Below, piece by piece: positions 7,411 through 14,550 of a stretch of 27,897 bases of DNA (position 1 is the stretch's first letter; each line of letters begins with the position of its first letter). The translations under genes and the position numbers were made by a program. The notes under the pieces are model-generated. The model had not been told where the DNA came from and did no database searches. It saw only the letters and a program-made list of their open reading frames with translations. The stretch covers positions 1-27,897 of the forward strand of contig JBOGGX010000082.1 of the NCBI GenBank assembly GCA_050744245.1, given 5' to 3'. Origin of the DNA: JBOGGX01 sp050744245. GTDB lineage: Bacteria; Actinomycetota; Acidimicrobiia; Acidimicrobiales; JBOGGX01.

Positions 7411-7416
7411 TAGGGT
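7411..7416 (+). promoter_or_regulatory. -10 element of the ABC exporter operon, probably leaderless
   Basis: TAGGGT lies 8 nt before the GTG start at 7425, with no ribosome binding site in between. This fits a leaderless transcript. No convincing -35 was found. Confidence 0.45.
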
Positions 7417-7424
7417 CGTTCCTC

Positions 7425-8369
7425 GTGTCGCTGCCGCCCGACGACCGGCCGATCATGCTGGAGGCCAGGGGCCTCACCAAGCGATTCGGCGACTTCCTCG
7501 CCGTCGACGAGGTCGACTTCGACGTCGTTCAGGGCGAGTGCTTCGGCTTCCTCGGGCCCAACGGGGCGGGCAAGACCTCGACCATGCGCATGGTCGCCTG
7601 CGTGTCGCCGATCACCCGCGGCAAGCTGCGGGTGCTCGGGCTCGATCCGGTGGCCGACGGTCCCGAGATCCGGGCCAGGCTCGGCGTCGTCCCCCAGGAG
7701 GACACCCTCGAGACCGAGATCACGGTGTTCGAGAACCTGCTCGTCTACGGCCGCTACTTCAACCTGCCCAAGGACATCATCAAGGAGCGGGCCGACGAGC
7801 TGCTCGACTTCGTGCAACTCAGCGACCGGCGCAACGACAAGGTCGAACCGCTGTCGGGCGGGATGAAGCGCCGGCTGACCATCGCCCGGTCGCTCATCAA
7901 CGAGCCGCAGCTGGTGCTGCTCGACGAGCCCACGACCGGGCTCGACCCCCAGGCCCGGCACGCCCTCTGGGACCGCCTCTACCGGCTCAAGCAGCGGGGG
8001 GTCACCCTGATCCTCACCACCCACTACATGGACGAGGCCGAGCAGCTGTGCGACCGCCTCGTCGTGATGGACAAGGGCAAGATCGCGGCCGAGGGCACGC
8101 CGCTCGAGCTCATCCGCCGGTTCTGCGCGCCCGAGGTGCTCGAGCTCCGGTTCCCGGTCGGCGTGCAGGAGGAGATCGTCGACCAGTTGGATGGCATCGG
8201 CGACCGCATCGAGGTCCTGCCCGACCGGCTCCTCGTGGCCAGTGCCGACGGCGAGGCCGCCCTCGCCGCGGCCCACGAACGGGGCATCGTGCCCGAGACC
8301 GCCCTGGTGCGACGGAGCTCGCTCGAGGACGTGTTCCTGCATCTCACCGGGCGCAGCCTGGTCGAGTAG
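7425..8369 (+). CDS. ABC-2 type exporter, ATP-binding protein (DrrA/NodI-like)
   Basis: A 314-residue ABC ATPase that powers an ABC-2 exporter together with the next two genes. Walker A is GPNGAGKTST (about residues 44-53). The signature is PLSGGMKRRLTIARS, Walker B is LVLLDEPTTGLDPQ, and the H-loop is LTTHYMDEAEQLCDR. The C-terminal ~80 residues form the extra domain typical of the NodI/DrrA group. The GTG at 7425 is taken as the start because of the adjacent TAGGGT; an ATG at 7455 is an alternative. The permease gene follows after 17 bp. The exported molecule is unknown; lipids, polyketide drugs or glycans are exported by relatives. Confidence 0.93.
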   Translation: MSLPPDDRPIMLEARGLTKRFGDFLAVDEVDFDVVQGECFGFLGPNGAGKTSTMRMVACVSPITRGKLRVLGLDPVADGPEIRARLGVVPQEDTLETEITVFENLLVYGRYFNLPKDIIKERADELLDFVQLSDRRNDKVEPLSGGMKRRLTIARSLINEPQLVLLDEPTTGLDPQARHALWDRLYRLKQRGVTLILTTHYMDEAEQLCDRLVVMDKGKIAAEGTPLELIRRFCAPEVLELRFPVGVQEEIVDQLDGIGDRIEVLPDRLLVASADGEAALAAAHERGIVPETALVRRSSLEDVFLHLTGRSLVE

Positions 8370-8386
8370 GGGATCGGGGCCGCACG

Positions 8387-9148
8387 GTGGCGACGACGAT
8401 GATGTTCCGGGTGGTCGAGAGCCAGGCACTGGCCTACAAGCGCCTGTGGCGGGCATCGATCTTCTCCACCTTCCTCAGCCCGATCCTGTACCTGACGGCC
8501 ATGGGCCTCGGCCTGGGCTCGCTCATCGACGAGGTCGACGGCGTCGAGTATCTCGAGTTCCTGGCGCCGGGCCTCCTGGCCGCCCAGGCCATGCAGCTCG
8601 GGTTCTCCGAGGGGTCGTGGCCGGTACTGGCCGGCATCAAGTGGATCAAGAGCTACCACGCCATGCTCGCCACTCCCATCGGAGCGGGCGAGATCGCGAC
8701 CGGGCTCATCGCGTGGATCGGCGTGCGGCTGGCGCTGGCATCGGTGATCTTCACCGTGGTCATGGTGGTGTTCGCCGTGGGCCGCGGGCTCGGGCTGCTG
8801 CTCGCCATCCCCGCCGCGGTCCTCACCGGTCTGGCCTACGCCGCACCGAGCGCGGCCTACACCGCGACGCTCAACGACGAGTCCGCGCTGCCCAGCGTGA
8901 TGCGGTTCGTGATCATGCCCATGTTCCTGTTCTCCGGGACGTTCTTCCCGATCAGCCAGCTGCCCAACTGGATGGAGCCGGTCGCCTACGCCGTACCGCT
9001 GTGGCACGGCGTCGCCCTGTGCCGCTCGCTCACGCTGGGCACGGCCACGTTCGCCGGCAGCGTCGTGCACGTCGGCTATCTCGCCCTGTGGGCCGGGGTC
9101 GGCACCTACGCCGCCACCCGCACGTTCACGCGGCGGTTGGTCGTCTGA
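8387..9148 (+). CDS. ABC-2 type transporter permease (first)
   Basis: A 253-residue ABC-2 membrane protein, NodJ/DrrB-like, with about six hydrophobic helices. Landmarks are FLSPILYLTAMGLGLGSLI in the first helix and YLEFLAPGLLAAQAM. KSYHAMLATPIGAGEIATG is the cytoplasmic coupling loop. MFLFSGTFFPISQLPNWME precedes the last helices. The GTG at 8387 lies 17 bp after the ATPase stop; ATGs at 8399 and 8402 are possible starts. Its stop overlaps the next permease start by one base (TGATG). It probably forms a heterodimer with the second permease. Confidence 0.9.
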   Translation: MATTMMFRVVESQALAYKRLWRASIFSTFLSPILYLTAMGLGLGSLIDEVDGVEYLEFLAPGLLAAQAMQLGFSEGSWPVLAGIKWIKSYHAMLATPIGAGEIATGLIAWIGVRLALASVIFTVVMVVFAVGRGLGLLLAIPAAVLTGLAYAAPSAAYTATLNDESALPSVMRFVIMPMFLFSGTFFPISQLPNWMEPVAYAVPLWHGVALCRSLTLGTATFAGSVVHVGYLALWAGVGTYAATRTFTRRLVV

Positions 9149-9978
9149 TGGCCGCCCCGGCGATCTCGACGGTCCGGCGCCAGTTGACGTGGCGGATCGT
9201 TCCGCCGCTCACCTTCCGCGGCAAAGGCCCGCTGCGGGTGTATGAGCGCAGCACCATCTACTACCGGCATCGGTGGGCGATCATCTTCTCCGGGTTCTTC
9301 GAACCGGTCTTCTACCTGTTCTCGTTGGGCATCGGGCTCAACCAGCTCGTCGGCGAGGTCGTCGCCAACGGCCAGACCGTCGACTACACCGCGTTCGTCG
9401 CCCCCGCTCTGCTGGCATCGTCGGCCATGAACGGGGCCGTCTACGAGAGCACCATGAACGTCTTCTTCAAGCTCAAGTACGGCAAGCTCTACGACGCGAT
9501 GCTGGCCACGCCGCTCCAGGTGGGCGACGTCACCCTGGGCGAGATCGCGTGGTGCCTGAGCCGGGGCGGGCTGTACGCGATCGGCTTCCTCATCGTGATG
9601 CTGGCCATGGGCCTCATCGGCTCGGCCTGGGCCATCCTGGCCCTACCCGCAGCCGTCCTCATCGGCTTCGGGTTCGCGGCCGTCGGGTTCGCGGCCACGT
9701 CGTTCATGCGCAGCTGGGAGGACTTCGACCTGGTCTTCCTGGTGTCGCTCCCGTTGTTCCTGTTCTCGGCGACGTTCTTCCCCCTGTCGGTGTACCCCGA
9801 GGCGCTCCAGTGGGTCGTCCGGGTCAGCCCGCTGTACCACGGGGTCGAGCTCATGCGCAGCCTCACGATCGGCGTCGTGGGCTGGGACCTGCTCGGCCAT
9901 GTGGCCTACTTCCTGGTCATGGGGGCGATCGGGCTGGCCATCGCCAACCGACGCCTCCACAAGCTGCTGCTGCCCTGA
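9148..9978 (+). CDS. ABC-2 type transporter permease (second)
   Basis: A 276-residue paralogue of the preceding permease. It has a longer N-terminus (RRQLTWRIVPPLTFRGKGP) before the first helix, EPVFYLFSLGIGLNQLVGEV. The conserved YTAFVAPALLASSAMNGA, YGKLYDAMLATPLQVGDVTL and LFLFSATFFPLSVYPEALQW line up with the first permease. About six membrane helices are visible. The start ATG overlaps the previous TGA, so translation is coupled. The ATPase and two distinct permeases suggest a heteromeric ABC-2 exporter. A weak hairpin follows the stop. Confidence 0.9.
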   Translation: MAAPAISTVRRQLTWRIVPPLTFRGKGPLRVYERSTIYYRHRWAIIFSGFFEPVFYLFSLGIGLNQLVGEVVANGQTVDYTAFVAPALLASSAMNGAVYESTMNVFFKLKYGKLYDAMLATPLQVGDVTLGEIAWCLSRGGLYAIGFLIVMLAMGLIGSAWAILALPAAVLIGFGFAAVGFAATSFMRSWEDFDLVFLVSLPLFLFSATFFPLSVYPEALQWVVRVSPLYHGVELMRSLTIGVVGWDLLGHVAYFLVMGAIGLAIANRRLHKLLLP

Positions 9979-9993
9979 CCCGTCGAACGGGTC
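9977..9993 (+). terminator. Weak hairpin at the end of the ABC operon
   Basis: GACCCG and CGGGTC form a 6-bp stem with a 5-nt loop, beginning inside the stop codon. No T-run follows, so termination is only suggested. Confidence 0.3.
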
Positions 9994-10008
9994 GTTGACC
10001 TGCAGCCC

Positions 10009-10133
10009 TCAATAGGGAGCGGGCCCGCTGGCGGGGCGGGTGAACCGGTCGGTCCCGGTCCAGTGCTCGGTGGCGTCGGGCGACATGTCCTGGAGCCGGG
10101 TCTCCACCGCGGCGGGTGCGATCGGCCCCACGT
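10009..10133 (-). pseudogene. C-terminal remnant of an unrecognised protein
   Basis: The minus strand carries about 40 codons ending VETRLQDMSPDATEHWTGTD and then RFTRPASGPAPY with a TGA at 10009-10011. Nearly every third base is G or C, the local signature of real coding sequence. Upstream, the frame runs directly into the truncated palindromic repeat at 10134-10159, and no start or upstream domain is present. I do not recognise the family. The best reading is the tail of a gene whose 5' part was lost, perhaps at the repeat. Chance coding-like sequence is possible. Confidence 0.35.
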
Positions 10134-10159
10134 CGGTATGCGGTGTCCACTGCGTCGAG
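10134..10159. repeat. Palindromic repeat, right half only
   Basis: These 26 bp correspond to positions 18-43 of the 43-bp palindromic element, ending in the terminal TGCGTCGAG. The left arm is missing. It lies 18 bp before the full copy at 10178-10220 and borders the gene remnant at 10009-10133. Confidence 0.6.
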
Positions 10160-10177
10160 TTCGACCCGCCCCGCATT

Positions 10178-10220
10178 CTCGACGCAGCCAGCTCCGGTAT
10201 GCGGTGTCCAGTGCGTCGAG
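10178..10220. repeat. 43-bp palindromic dispersed repeat, copy 2
   Basis: Full copy with terminal CTCGACGCA and TGCGTCGAG, the same length as the copy at 7337-7379 and 36 of 43 positions identical. It lies 18 bp past the phhA stop, between convergent genes. With the half copy next to it, three TCGACGCA-type arms can pair in alternative ways. Confidence 0.75.
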
Positions 10221-10238
10221 TTTGACCCTGCGACCGGG

Positions 10239-11099
10239 TCAGGCCGTGGCGAGCTTGAGCCAGCGCGGGTAGCTGTCGAGGTCGTAGTCGGCGAAGAACC
10301 CGGTCAGCTCGTCGAAGACCTGGTCCATCGAGTCGGCCGCGAACAGCAGGGGCTGATACCTGGTGATGTCGTAGTCCTGGACGCCCATGCGGCCGATGTC
10401 CCACGACCGGACCTCGGCGTTGCGGAACTCCTCGATCTCGCCGAACGACGACAACAGCCCGGCGCCGTAGGTGCGGAGCTCGCCGCCCTCCCGCACCACC
10501 CCGAACTCGAGCGTGAACCACCACACCCGGGAGAAGAACTCGACCGCGTCGTCGTCGTCGGCCACCCGGCGCACCGCCCCGCCGGCCACCTCGTACAGGT
10601 CGGCGAACCGGCGGTTGCCGAGCGAGTTGCAGTGCCCGACGAGCTCGTGGATGATGTCGGGCTCCGGCGTGTAGAACGGCACCGAGTGGTGGCGGATGTA
10701 CTGCGTGGACATGAACGCGCGGTCGGCCAGCGATCCGTAGAAGATCTTGGTCGGCACCAGACCGGGCACCGGGCGGATGCGGAACCCGCTCACCCGTTGG
10801 AGGTCATCGGACACCTCCTGGAGCTGGGGCACCCGGTCACGGCGCAGCCCGAGCCGGTCCTTGCCTTCGAGGTAGTCGTGGCAGGCGTAGCGATCGTGCT
10901 TCTTGTCGAGCTCGGACGCGACCGTGCGCCAGACGTCGTCCTCCTCGTGGGTGTACTCGACGTCGGGGATGCGCTCGCCTGGCTGATAGGCGTCGCCGAC
11001 CTCGGCGATGGCCGCCCGCCGCCGGCGGTAGGCCTGATCGGAGAACCCGGGATGGTCTTCCGGCAGTGCAACGTGCTGCTCGGGTGCCGACTCGCTCAT
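10239..11099 (-). CDS. phhA: Phenylalanine 4-monooxygenase
   Basis: A 286-residue pterin-dependent, non-heme iron hydroxylase converting phenylalanine to tyrosine in the cytosol. The length matches bacterial single-domain enzymes without the eukaryotic regulatory domain. The iron ligands are visible: His151 and His156 in PDIIHELVGHCNSLG and Glu198 in FSRVWWFTLEFGVV. Also typical are DYLEGKDRLGLRRDRVPQLQ near the pterin region and FRIRPVPGLVPTKIFYGSLA. The ATG at 11099 has AAGGAAG just upstream. It stands alone, with no pterin carbinolamine dehydratase beside it. The cofactor, tetrahydrobiopterin or a related pterin, cannot be told. The identification is firm. Confidence 0.95.
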   Translation of the reverse strand: MSESAPEQHVALPEDHPGFSDQAYRRRRAAIAEVGDAYQPGERIPDVEYTHEEDDVWRTVASELDKKHDRYACHDYLEGKDRLGLRRDRVPQLQEVSDDLQRVSGFRIRPVPGLVPTKIFYGSLADRAFMSTQYIRHHSVPFYTPEPDIIHELVGHCNSLGNRRFADLYEVAGGAVRRVADDDDAVEFFSRVWWFTLEFGVVREGGELRTYGAGLLSSFGEIEEFRNAEVRSWDIGRMGVQDYDITRYQPLLFAADSMDQVFDELTGFFADYDLDSYPRWLKLATA

Positions 11100-11173
11100 G
11101 CTTCCTTGGCCCTTCCGACGACCGATTGTCGCGCAATCTTCCCGCTGCGGGGCAGGATGCGCAACACAAGGGG

Positions 11174-11204
11174 CGAACCCCTGGGCGAATCGCCCAGGGG
11201 TTCG
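11174..11204 (-). terminator. Strong hairpin between the membrane protein gene and phhA
   Basis: Perfect 15-bp inverted arms CGAACCCCTGGGCGA and TCGCCCAGGGGTTCG are separated by one base. The hairpin lies 49 bp past the stop of the minus-strand membrane gene and 75 bp before the phhA start. No clear T-run follows on the minus strand. A terminator is the likely role; a protein-binding palindrome is an alternative. Confidence 0.65.
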
Positions 11205-11252
11205 GGGGAGGGGACGCAGGGTGCCGGCAATGTGCCGGGAGATTCGGGAGGG

Positions 11253-11636
11253 TCAGCCGCGACGGGCGATCATCCGCCGGCCGATGAAGATCCCGGCGCC
11301 GAGCAGGAGCCCGACGAACAGGAGCCGACCGAGATCGATCGCACTGACGAACCACAGGGCGCCGAGGCCGATGGCGGCCCAGCCGGCCAGCCGAGCCAGG
11401 GGACTGGCGGCCCGGCCGCGGGACACGGTCGTGACCCCGATCACCACCATGAGGACCGGGAGCAACAGCCAGAGCACCGAGAACACGGCGGGGACGATGA
11501 CGCCGAACAGCACCAGGGCGCCCACGAGCACCGCAGCCCCGCCCAGCAACCAGGTCGTCAGCGAGGGGCCGGTGTCGTCGTCCTTCGGGGCGGGCAGCCC
11601 GGCCGACGGCCAACCAGGAATCGACTCGTTCGTCAT
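11253..11636 (-). CDS. Small integral membrane protein, hypothetical
   Basis: About 127 residues from the ATG at 11636 (MTNESIPGW); in-frame ATGs at 11645 and 11648 would add a few. A soluble N-terminal ~25 residues precedes three or four hydrophobic segments: TWLLGGAAVLVGALVLFGVI, AVFSVLWLLLPVLMVVIGV, then LAGWAAIGLGALWFVSAIDL and LLFVGLLLGAGIFI. It ends in basic RRMIARRG. The layout resembles small phage-shock-C-like or toastrack-lacking membrane proteins, but I do not recognise the family. It is followed by a strong hairpin. Function unknown. Confidence 0.7.
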   Translation of the reverse strand: MTNESIPGWPSAGLPAPKDDDTGPSLTTWLLGGAAVLVGALVLFGVIVPAVFSVLWLLLPVLMVVIGVTTVSRGRAASPLARLAGWAAIGLGALWFVSAIDLGRLLFVGLLLGAGIFIGRRMIARRG

Positions 11637-11644
11637 GGCTGCCA

Positions 11645-11855
11645 TCATCGGGCCTGGCCGGCCGGTTCACCATCGGGAATGTCCCTGAGTCGGCTCAGGG
11701 ATGGCCCTCGCCCCAGCCAGTTGAGGCTGCCGCTGATGTCGATGCCGCGCATGAAGAAGCGCTGGCCGAAGACGAACACGACGATCGGGATCGACATGGC
11801 GATGAGCGACGCGGCCTGGACCAGGTTGGCCTGCTCGCGGTAGAGCCCGAGGCGC
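11645..11855 (-). pseudogene. Sugar ABC transporter permease, C-terminal remnant
   Basis: Minus-strand reading gives RLGLYREQANLVQAASLIAM, then SIPIVVFVFGQRFFMRGIDI, then SGSLNW. This is the end of a MalG-type (CUT1) permease, with the last membrane helix and the usual C-terminal FFxRGIxxGSxK-like tail. About 55 of some 280 residues remain. After SLNW the frame runs on for ~20 residues with no family resemblance to a TGA at 11645-11647, so the original stop appears lost. The 5' side abuts a binding-protein remnant at about 11852-11856, so one deletion removed the rest of both genes and probably another permease. It cannot be functional. Confidence 0.8.
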
Positions 11856-12146
11856 GATCTGGGTGGCCAGGGTCTCGGCGGCCACGGCGTTGTCGACGAT
11901 CTCGATCTCGAGCTGGCCGTCGTCGTGGGTCTCGTTGAACTCTTCGACGATGGCCTGCTGGCGGTCCTGCTGCTCGGGCTCGGAGCCCGTGCCCAGGCCG
12001 ACGAACCAGCGGATCGTCACGGCCTCGCTGTCGGCGGTGCCGTCGTCATCGTCGCCGCCGCCGCCGCCGACGGCCACCGGGGCCCCGACCATCAGCACCG
12101 ACGCGATGCGCAGATAGGTGGACCTGCGCTGTCTCCTGCGTACCAT
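11856..12146 (-). pseudogene. Sugar ABC substrate-binding protein, N-terminal remnant
   Basis: The ATG at 12146, with AGGAGAG upstream, begins a basic signal-like stretch, then a Gly/Asp-rich linker. Next comes VTIRWFVGLGTGSEPEQQDR, QAIVEEFNE and IEIVDNAVAAETLATQIA, typical of the first domain of family 1 solute-binding proteins. Only ~97 of about 430 residues remain before the junction with the permease tail. The lipobox cysteine expected before the Gly-rich linker is absent (APVAVGGGGG), a second sign of decay. It lies downstream of the intact lacI gene, as in sugar-uptake loci. Not functional. Confidence 0.8.
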
Positions 12147-12204
12147 CACGATGTCGCTCTCCTGTTCTCTGCACTTGGTTGCGTTGGAATGGGGTCGGGC
12201 GGCA

Positions 12205-12236
12205 GGGGCGTAGGGGGCGGCAACCCCCTGCGCCCC
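12205..12236 (-). terminator. Hairpin after the lacI gene
   Basis: Arms GGGGCGTAGGGGG and CCCCCTGCGCCCC form a 13-bp stem (one wobble or mismatch) around CGGCAA. It begins 9 bp past the lacI stop and precedes the binding-protein remnant. No T-run follows. It probably limits read-through from lacI. Confidence 0.6.
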
Positions 12237-12244
12237 ACTTCTCT

Positions 12245-13279
12245 TCAGGGGCCTCGGCCGCGGCCGGTGCCGGATCCGGTGGTCTGGCGGACGACCAGCG
12301 GGGCGGGGATCACCACCCGCTCGGGGCCGGTGGTGTCGTCGTCGAGCAGCCGGACCAGAGCCTCGACCGCAGACTCTCCGACGAGGCTGATGTCCTGGCG
12401 GACGGTGGTGAGCGGGGGATCGGTGGTGGCCGCCACGGGGAGGTCGTCGAAGCCGGCGACGACGATGTCGTCGGGCACCCGCAGGCCGGCCTCGCGGATC
12501 GCCTGCAGCGCGCCGACGGCCATCGGGTCGTTGGCCGCGAACACGGCGTCCGGCGCCGCGGGAAGCAGTTGGCGCATGGCCTCGTAGCCGGATTCGACGG
12601 TGAAGTCGCCGAGCCGGGCGAGTGCGCCGTCGAGACCAAGGCCGTGCTCGGCCAACGCGTCCTCGTACCCCTGGACGCGGTCCTGGTTGTCGGTGCGCTC
12701 CTGGGGTCCGGTGATGATGGCGACCCGCCGGGCGCCGGTGGCGATCAGATGGTCGACCGCAGCCCTGGCCCCGGCGGCGTTGTCGAGGTCGATGGTGGCC
12801 ACGTCGGTGCGGGTGGGGTGGCGGCCGATGAGGACGCACGGATGGGGGCCGTCGATGAGATCCTCGATCCGGGCCGCGCCGAACCCGACGCCGGAGATGA
12901 CGAGCCCGTCGACCAGGCCCGTGCGGAACTCGTTGCGCACCACCGGTCCGGGCTCGACCCTCGCCAGCCACAGCAGGAGCGCCTGGTCGTGGCAGGTCGC
13001 GGTCTCGGCCACGGCCTCGACCAGATGGGCGGCGTAGGGGTCCTCGACGAGGTGCCCGGTCGGGATCACCAGGCCAAGGGCGCCGGACCGGCCGGAGGCC
13101 AGCGAGCGGGCGGCCGGGTTGGGCCGATAGCCCATGGCGTTGGCGACGATGCGGACGCGGTTGCGGACCTCCGGGCTGACGCGAGCTCGCCCGTTGAGGG
13201 CTCGGGACGCCGTCGCGCGTGAGACGCCGCTGGTGCGGGCCACCTCTTCGAGCGTGACGATTCGCCGGCCTCCGGCCAC
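12245..13279 (-). CDS. LacI-family transcriptional regulator
   Basis: A 344-residue sugar-responsive repressor. The N-terminal helix-turn-helix is VTLEEVARTSGVSRATASRA, followed by the hinge helix NPAARSLASGRSGALGLVIP. The periplasmic-binding-like sensor domain includes VDGLVISGVGF, VATIDLDNAAGARAAVDHLI and DDIVVAGFDDLPVAATTDPP. The GTG at 13279 was chosen because GGAGGGAGGG lies just upstream and the DNA-binding domain starts at once; a longer frame to 13384 would cross the promoter. It sits between ruins of a sugar ABC importer and a beta-glucosidase, so its inducer is probably a beta-glucoside or similar sugar (inference). The gene itself looks intact. Confidence 0.93.
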   Translation of the reverse strand: MAGGRRIVTLEEVARTSGVSRATASRALNGRARVSPEVRNRVRIVANAMGYRPNPAARSLASGRSGALGLVIPTGHLVEDPYAAHLVEAVAETATCHDQALLLWLARVEPGPVVRNEFRTGLVDGLVISGVGFGAARIEDLIDGPHPCVLIGRHPTRTDVATIDLDNAAGARAAVDHLIATGARRVAIITGPQERTDNQDRVQGYEDALAEHGLGLDGALARLGDFTVESGYEAMRQLLPAAPDAVFAANDPMAVGALQAIREAGLRVPDDIVVAGFDDLPVAATTDPPLTTVRQDISLVGESAVEALVRLLDDDTTGPERVVIPAPLVVRQTTGSGTGRGRGP

Positions 13280-13320
13280 AACCGTCCCTCCCTCCGGTCG
13301 TCGAGCTCCGCTGTTCCCTC

Positions 13321-13349
13321 TTGAAATGGAAGCGTGTCCACCATAAGGT
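13321..13349 (+). promoter_or_regulatory. Promoter toward the beta-glucosidase pseudogene
   Basis: TTGAAA (13321-13326), a 17-bp spacer and TAAGGT (13344-13349) form a good plus-strand promoter about 50 bp before the ATG at 13402. The spacer contains the LacI operator candidate 13327-13340. Confidence 0.6.
13327..13340. promoter_or_regulatory. Probable LacI-family operator
   Basis: TGGAAGCGTGTCCA is an imperfect palindrome (10 of 14 positions symmetric) with the central CG and TGGxAGCG half-site of many LacI-family operators for beta-glucoside genes. It lies between -35 and -10 of the plus-strand promoter and just past the -10 of the minus-strand lacI promoter. It could thus control both directions. 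Confidence 0.65.
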
Positions 13350-13368
13350 TTGCTCAACGTGGTGTCAA
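13340..13368 (-). promoter_or_regulatory. Promoter of the lacI gene
   Basis: On the minus strand TTGACA (13363-13368), a 17-bp spacer and TATGGT (13340-13345) match the sigma-70-type consensus very well. The lacI GTG lies about 60 bp downstream. It overlaps the opposing promoter. Confidence 0.7.
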
Positions 13369-13401
13369 GGATCCGCACCATCACAGGCCGGATGAACAGG
13401 G

Positions 13402-14550
13402 ATGATGTCGACGACTCAGACCTCTGACCAGCTCGCTGCTGCCCGGGGGCACCCGGAGCTCGTGGAATCGCTCCCGCGGTGGAGTTCCCGCCGGGGTTCG
13501 TGTGGGGTACGGCGAGCTCGGCCTACCAGATCGAGGGGGCGGTGCACGCGGACGGCCGGGGCGAGAGCATCTGGGACCGCTTCTGCCTCGTGCCCGGTGC
13601 CATCGCCGACGGCACCCCCGGGGCCGACGCCTGTCGCCACTACGAGGGCTGGGCCGACGACGTCGCCCTCATCGCCGACCTCGGCCAGGGCGGGTACCGG
13701 TTCTCGATCGCCTGGCCCCGGATCATGCTCGATGGCGGGGGAGCGGTCAACCCGGCCGGGCTCGACTTCTACGAGCGGCTGGTCGACGCCCTGCTGGCCG
13801 TCGACGTCAAGCCGTACCCACCCTGTTCCACTGGGACCTGCCCCAGGTGCTGGAGGACGCCGGGGGTTGGCCGGCCCGGTCGACGGCCGAGGCCTTCGCC
13901 GATTACACCGAGGCCGTCGTCGGCCGGCGCGGCGACCGGGTCCGCAACTGGACGACGATCAACGAACCCCTGTGCGCCGCCTTCCACGGGTACGTCACGG
14001 GCGAGAAGGCGCCGGGCCGGTGATCCCTCGCCGACGGCTGTGCCGCCGCCCACCACCTCCTCCTGGCCCACGGACTCGCCGTACCCCGGATCCGGGCGCT
14101 GGCCCGCGACGCCGCCGTCTCGATCGCGCTCAACTTCACGCCGATCGAGCGGCCACCGACGACCACGCCGATGTGACGCACGCAGCCCTGGTCGACGGGC
14201 TGGAGAACCGTTGGTACGTCGAGCCCATCGCTCGCCGGTCTCGGCTACCCGGCCAACACCTCGGCCGCCATCGGCTGGCCGGCCGACGAGGTGCGCGACG
14301 GCGACCTCGATCTCATCGCCGCACCCATCGACGTGATGTGCGAGGTGCTCGACCGGCTGCACTCGTCCTACGGTTCCCGCGCTACATGGTCACCGAGAAC
14401 GGGGCGGCCATGCGCGACCGACCGGATGAGAACGGCTTCGTCGACGACCAGGACCGCATTGAGTACGTGCGCCAGCATCTGCTCGCCGTCCACCGCGCTC
14501 GGGAGTCCGGCGTGCCCGTCGACGGCTACGTCGTCTGGAGCCTGCTCGAT
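13402..14550 (+). pseudogene. GH1 beta-glucosidase, frameshifted and internally deleted
   Basis: The remains of a family 1 glycoside hydrolase (BglB type) that would release glucose from beta-glucosides. Pieces in three frames join up. The first (from 13402) is GHPELVESLP. Next come EFPPGFVWGTASSAYQIEGA and RFSIAWPRIM from 13479, then PTLFHWDLPQVLEDAGGW and TTINEPLCAAFHGYVTGE, which holds the acid/base NEP. A TGA stands at 14021. Then follow ALVDGLENRWYVEP, GWPADEVRDGDLDLIAAPID and YMVTENGAA, which holds the nucleophile ENG. At least five 1-nt frame changes and one stop are present. About 60-70 residues around the NYY region are missing near 14338. After VVWSLLD (14550) the frame continues into a different protein. 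Confidence 0.85.

Noticed and set aside
10116..11843. A 575-codon plus-strand open frame across phhA and the membrane protein
   Set aside because: It crosses the repeats, a terminator hairpin and two well-supported minus-strand genes, and shows no domain.
13280..13384. Longer N-terminus of the LacI protein
   Set aside because: It would translate through the promoter and operator; a strong ribosome binding site stands before the GTG at 13279.
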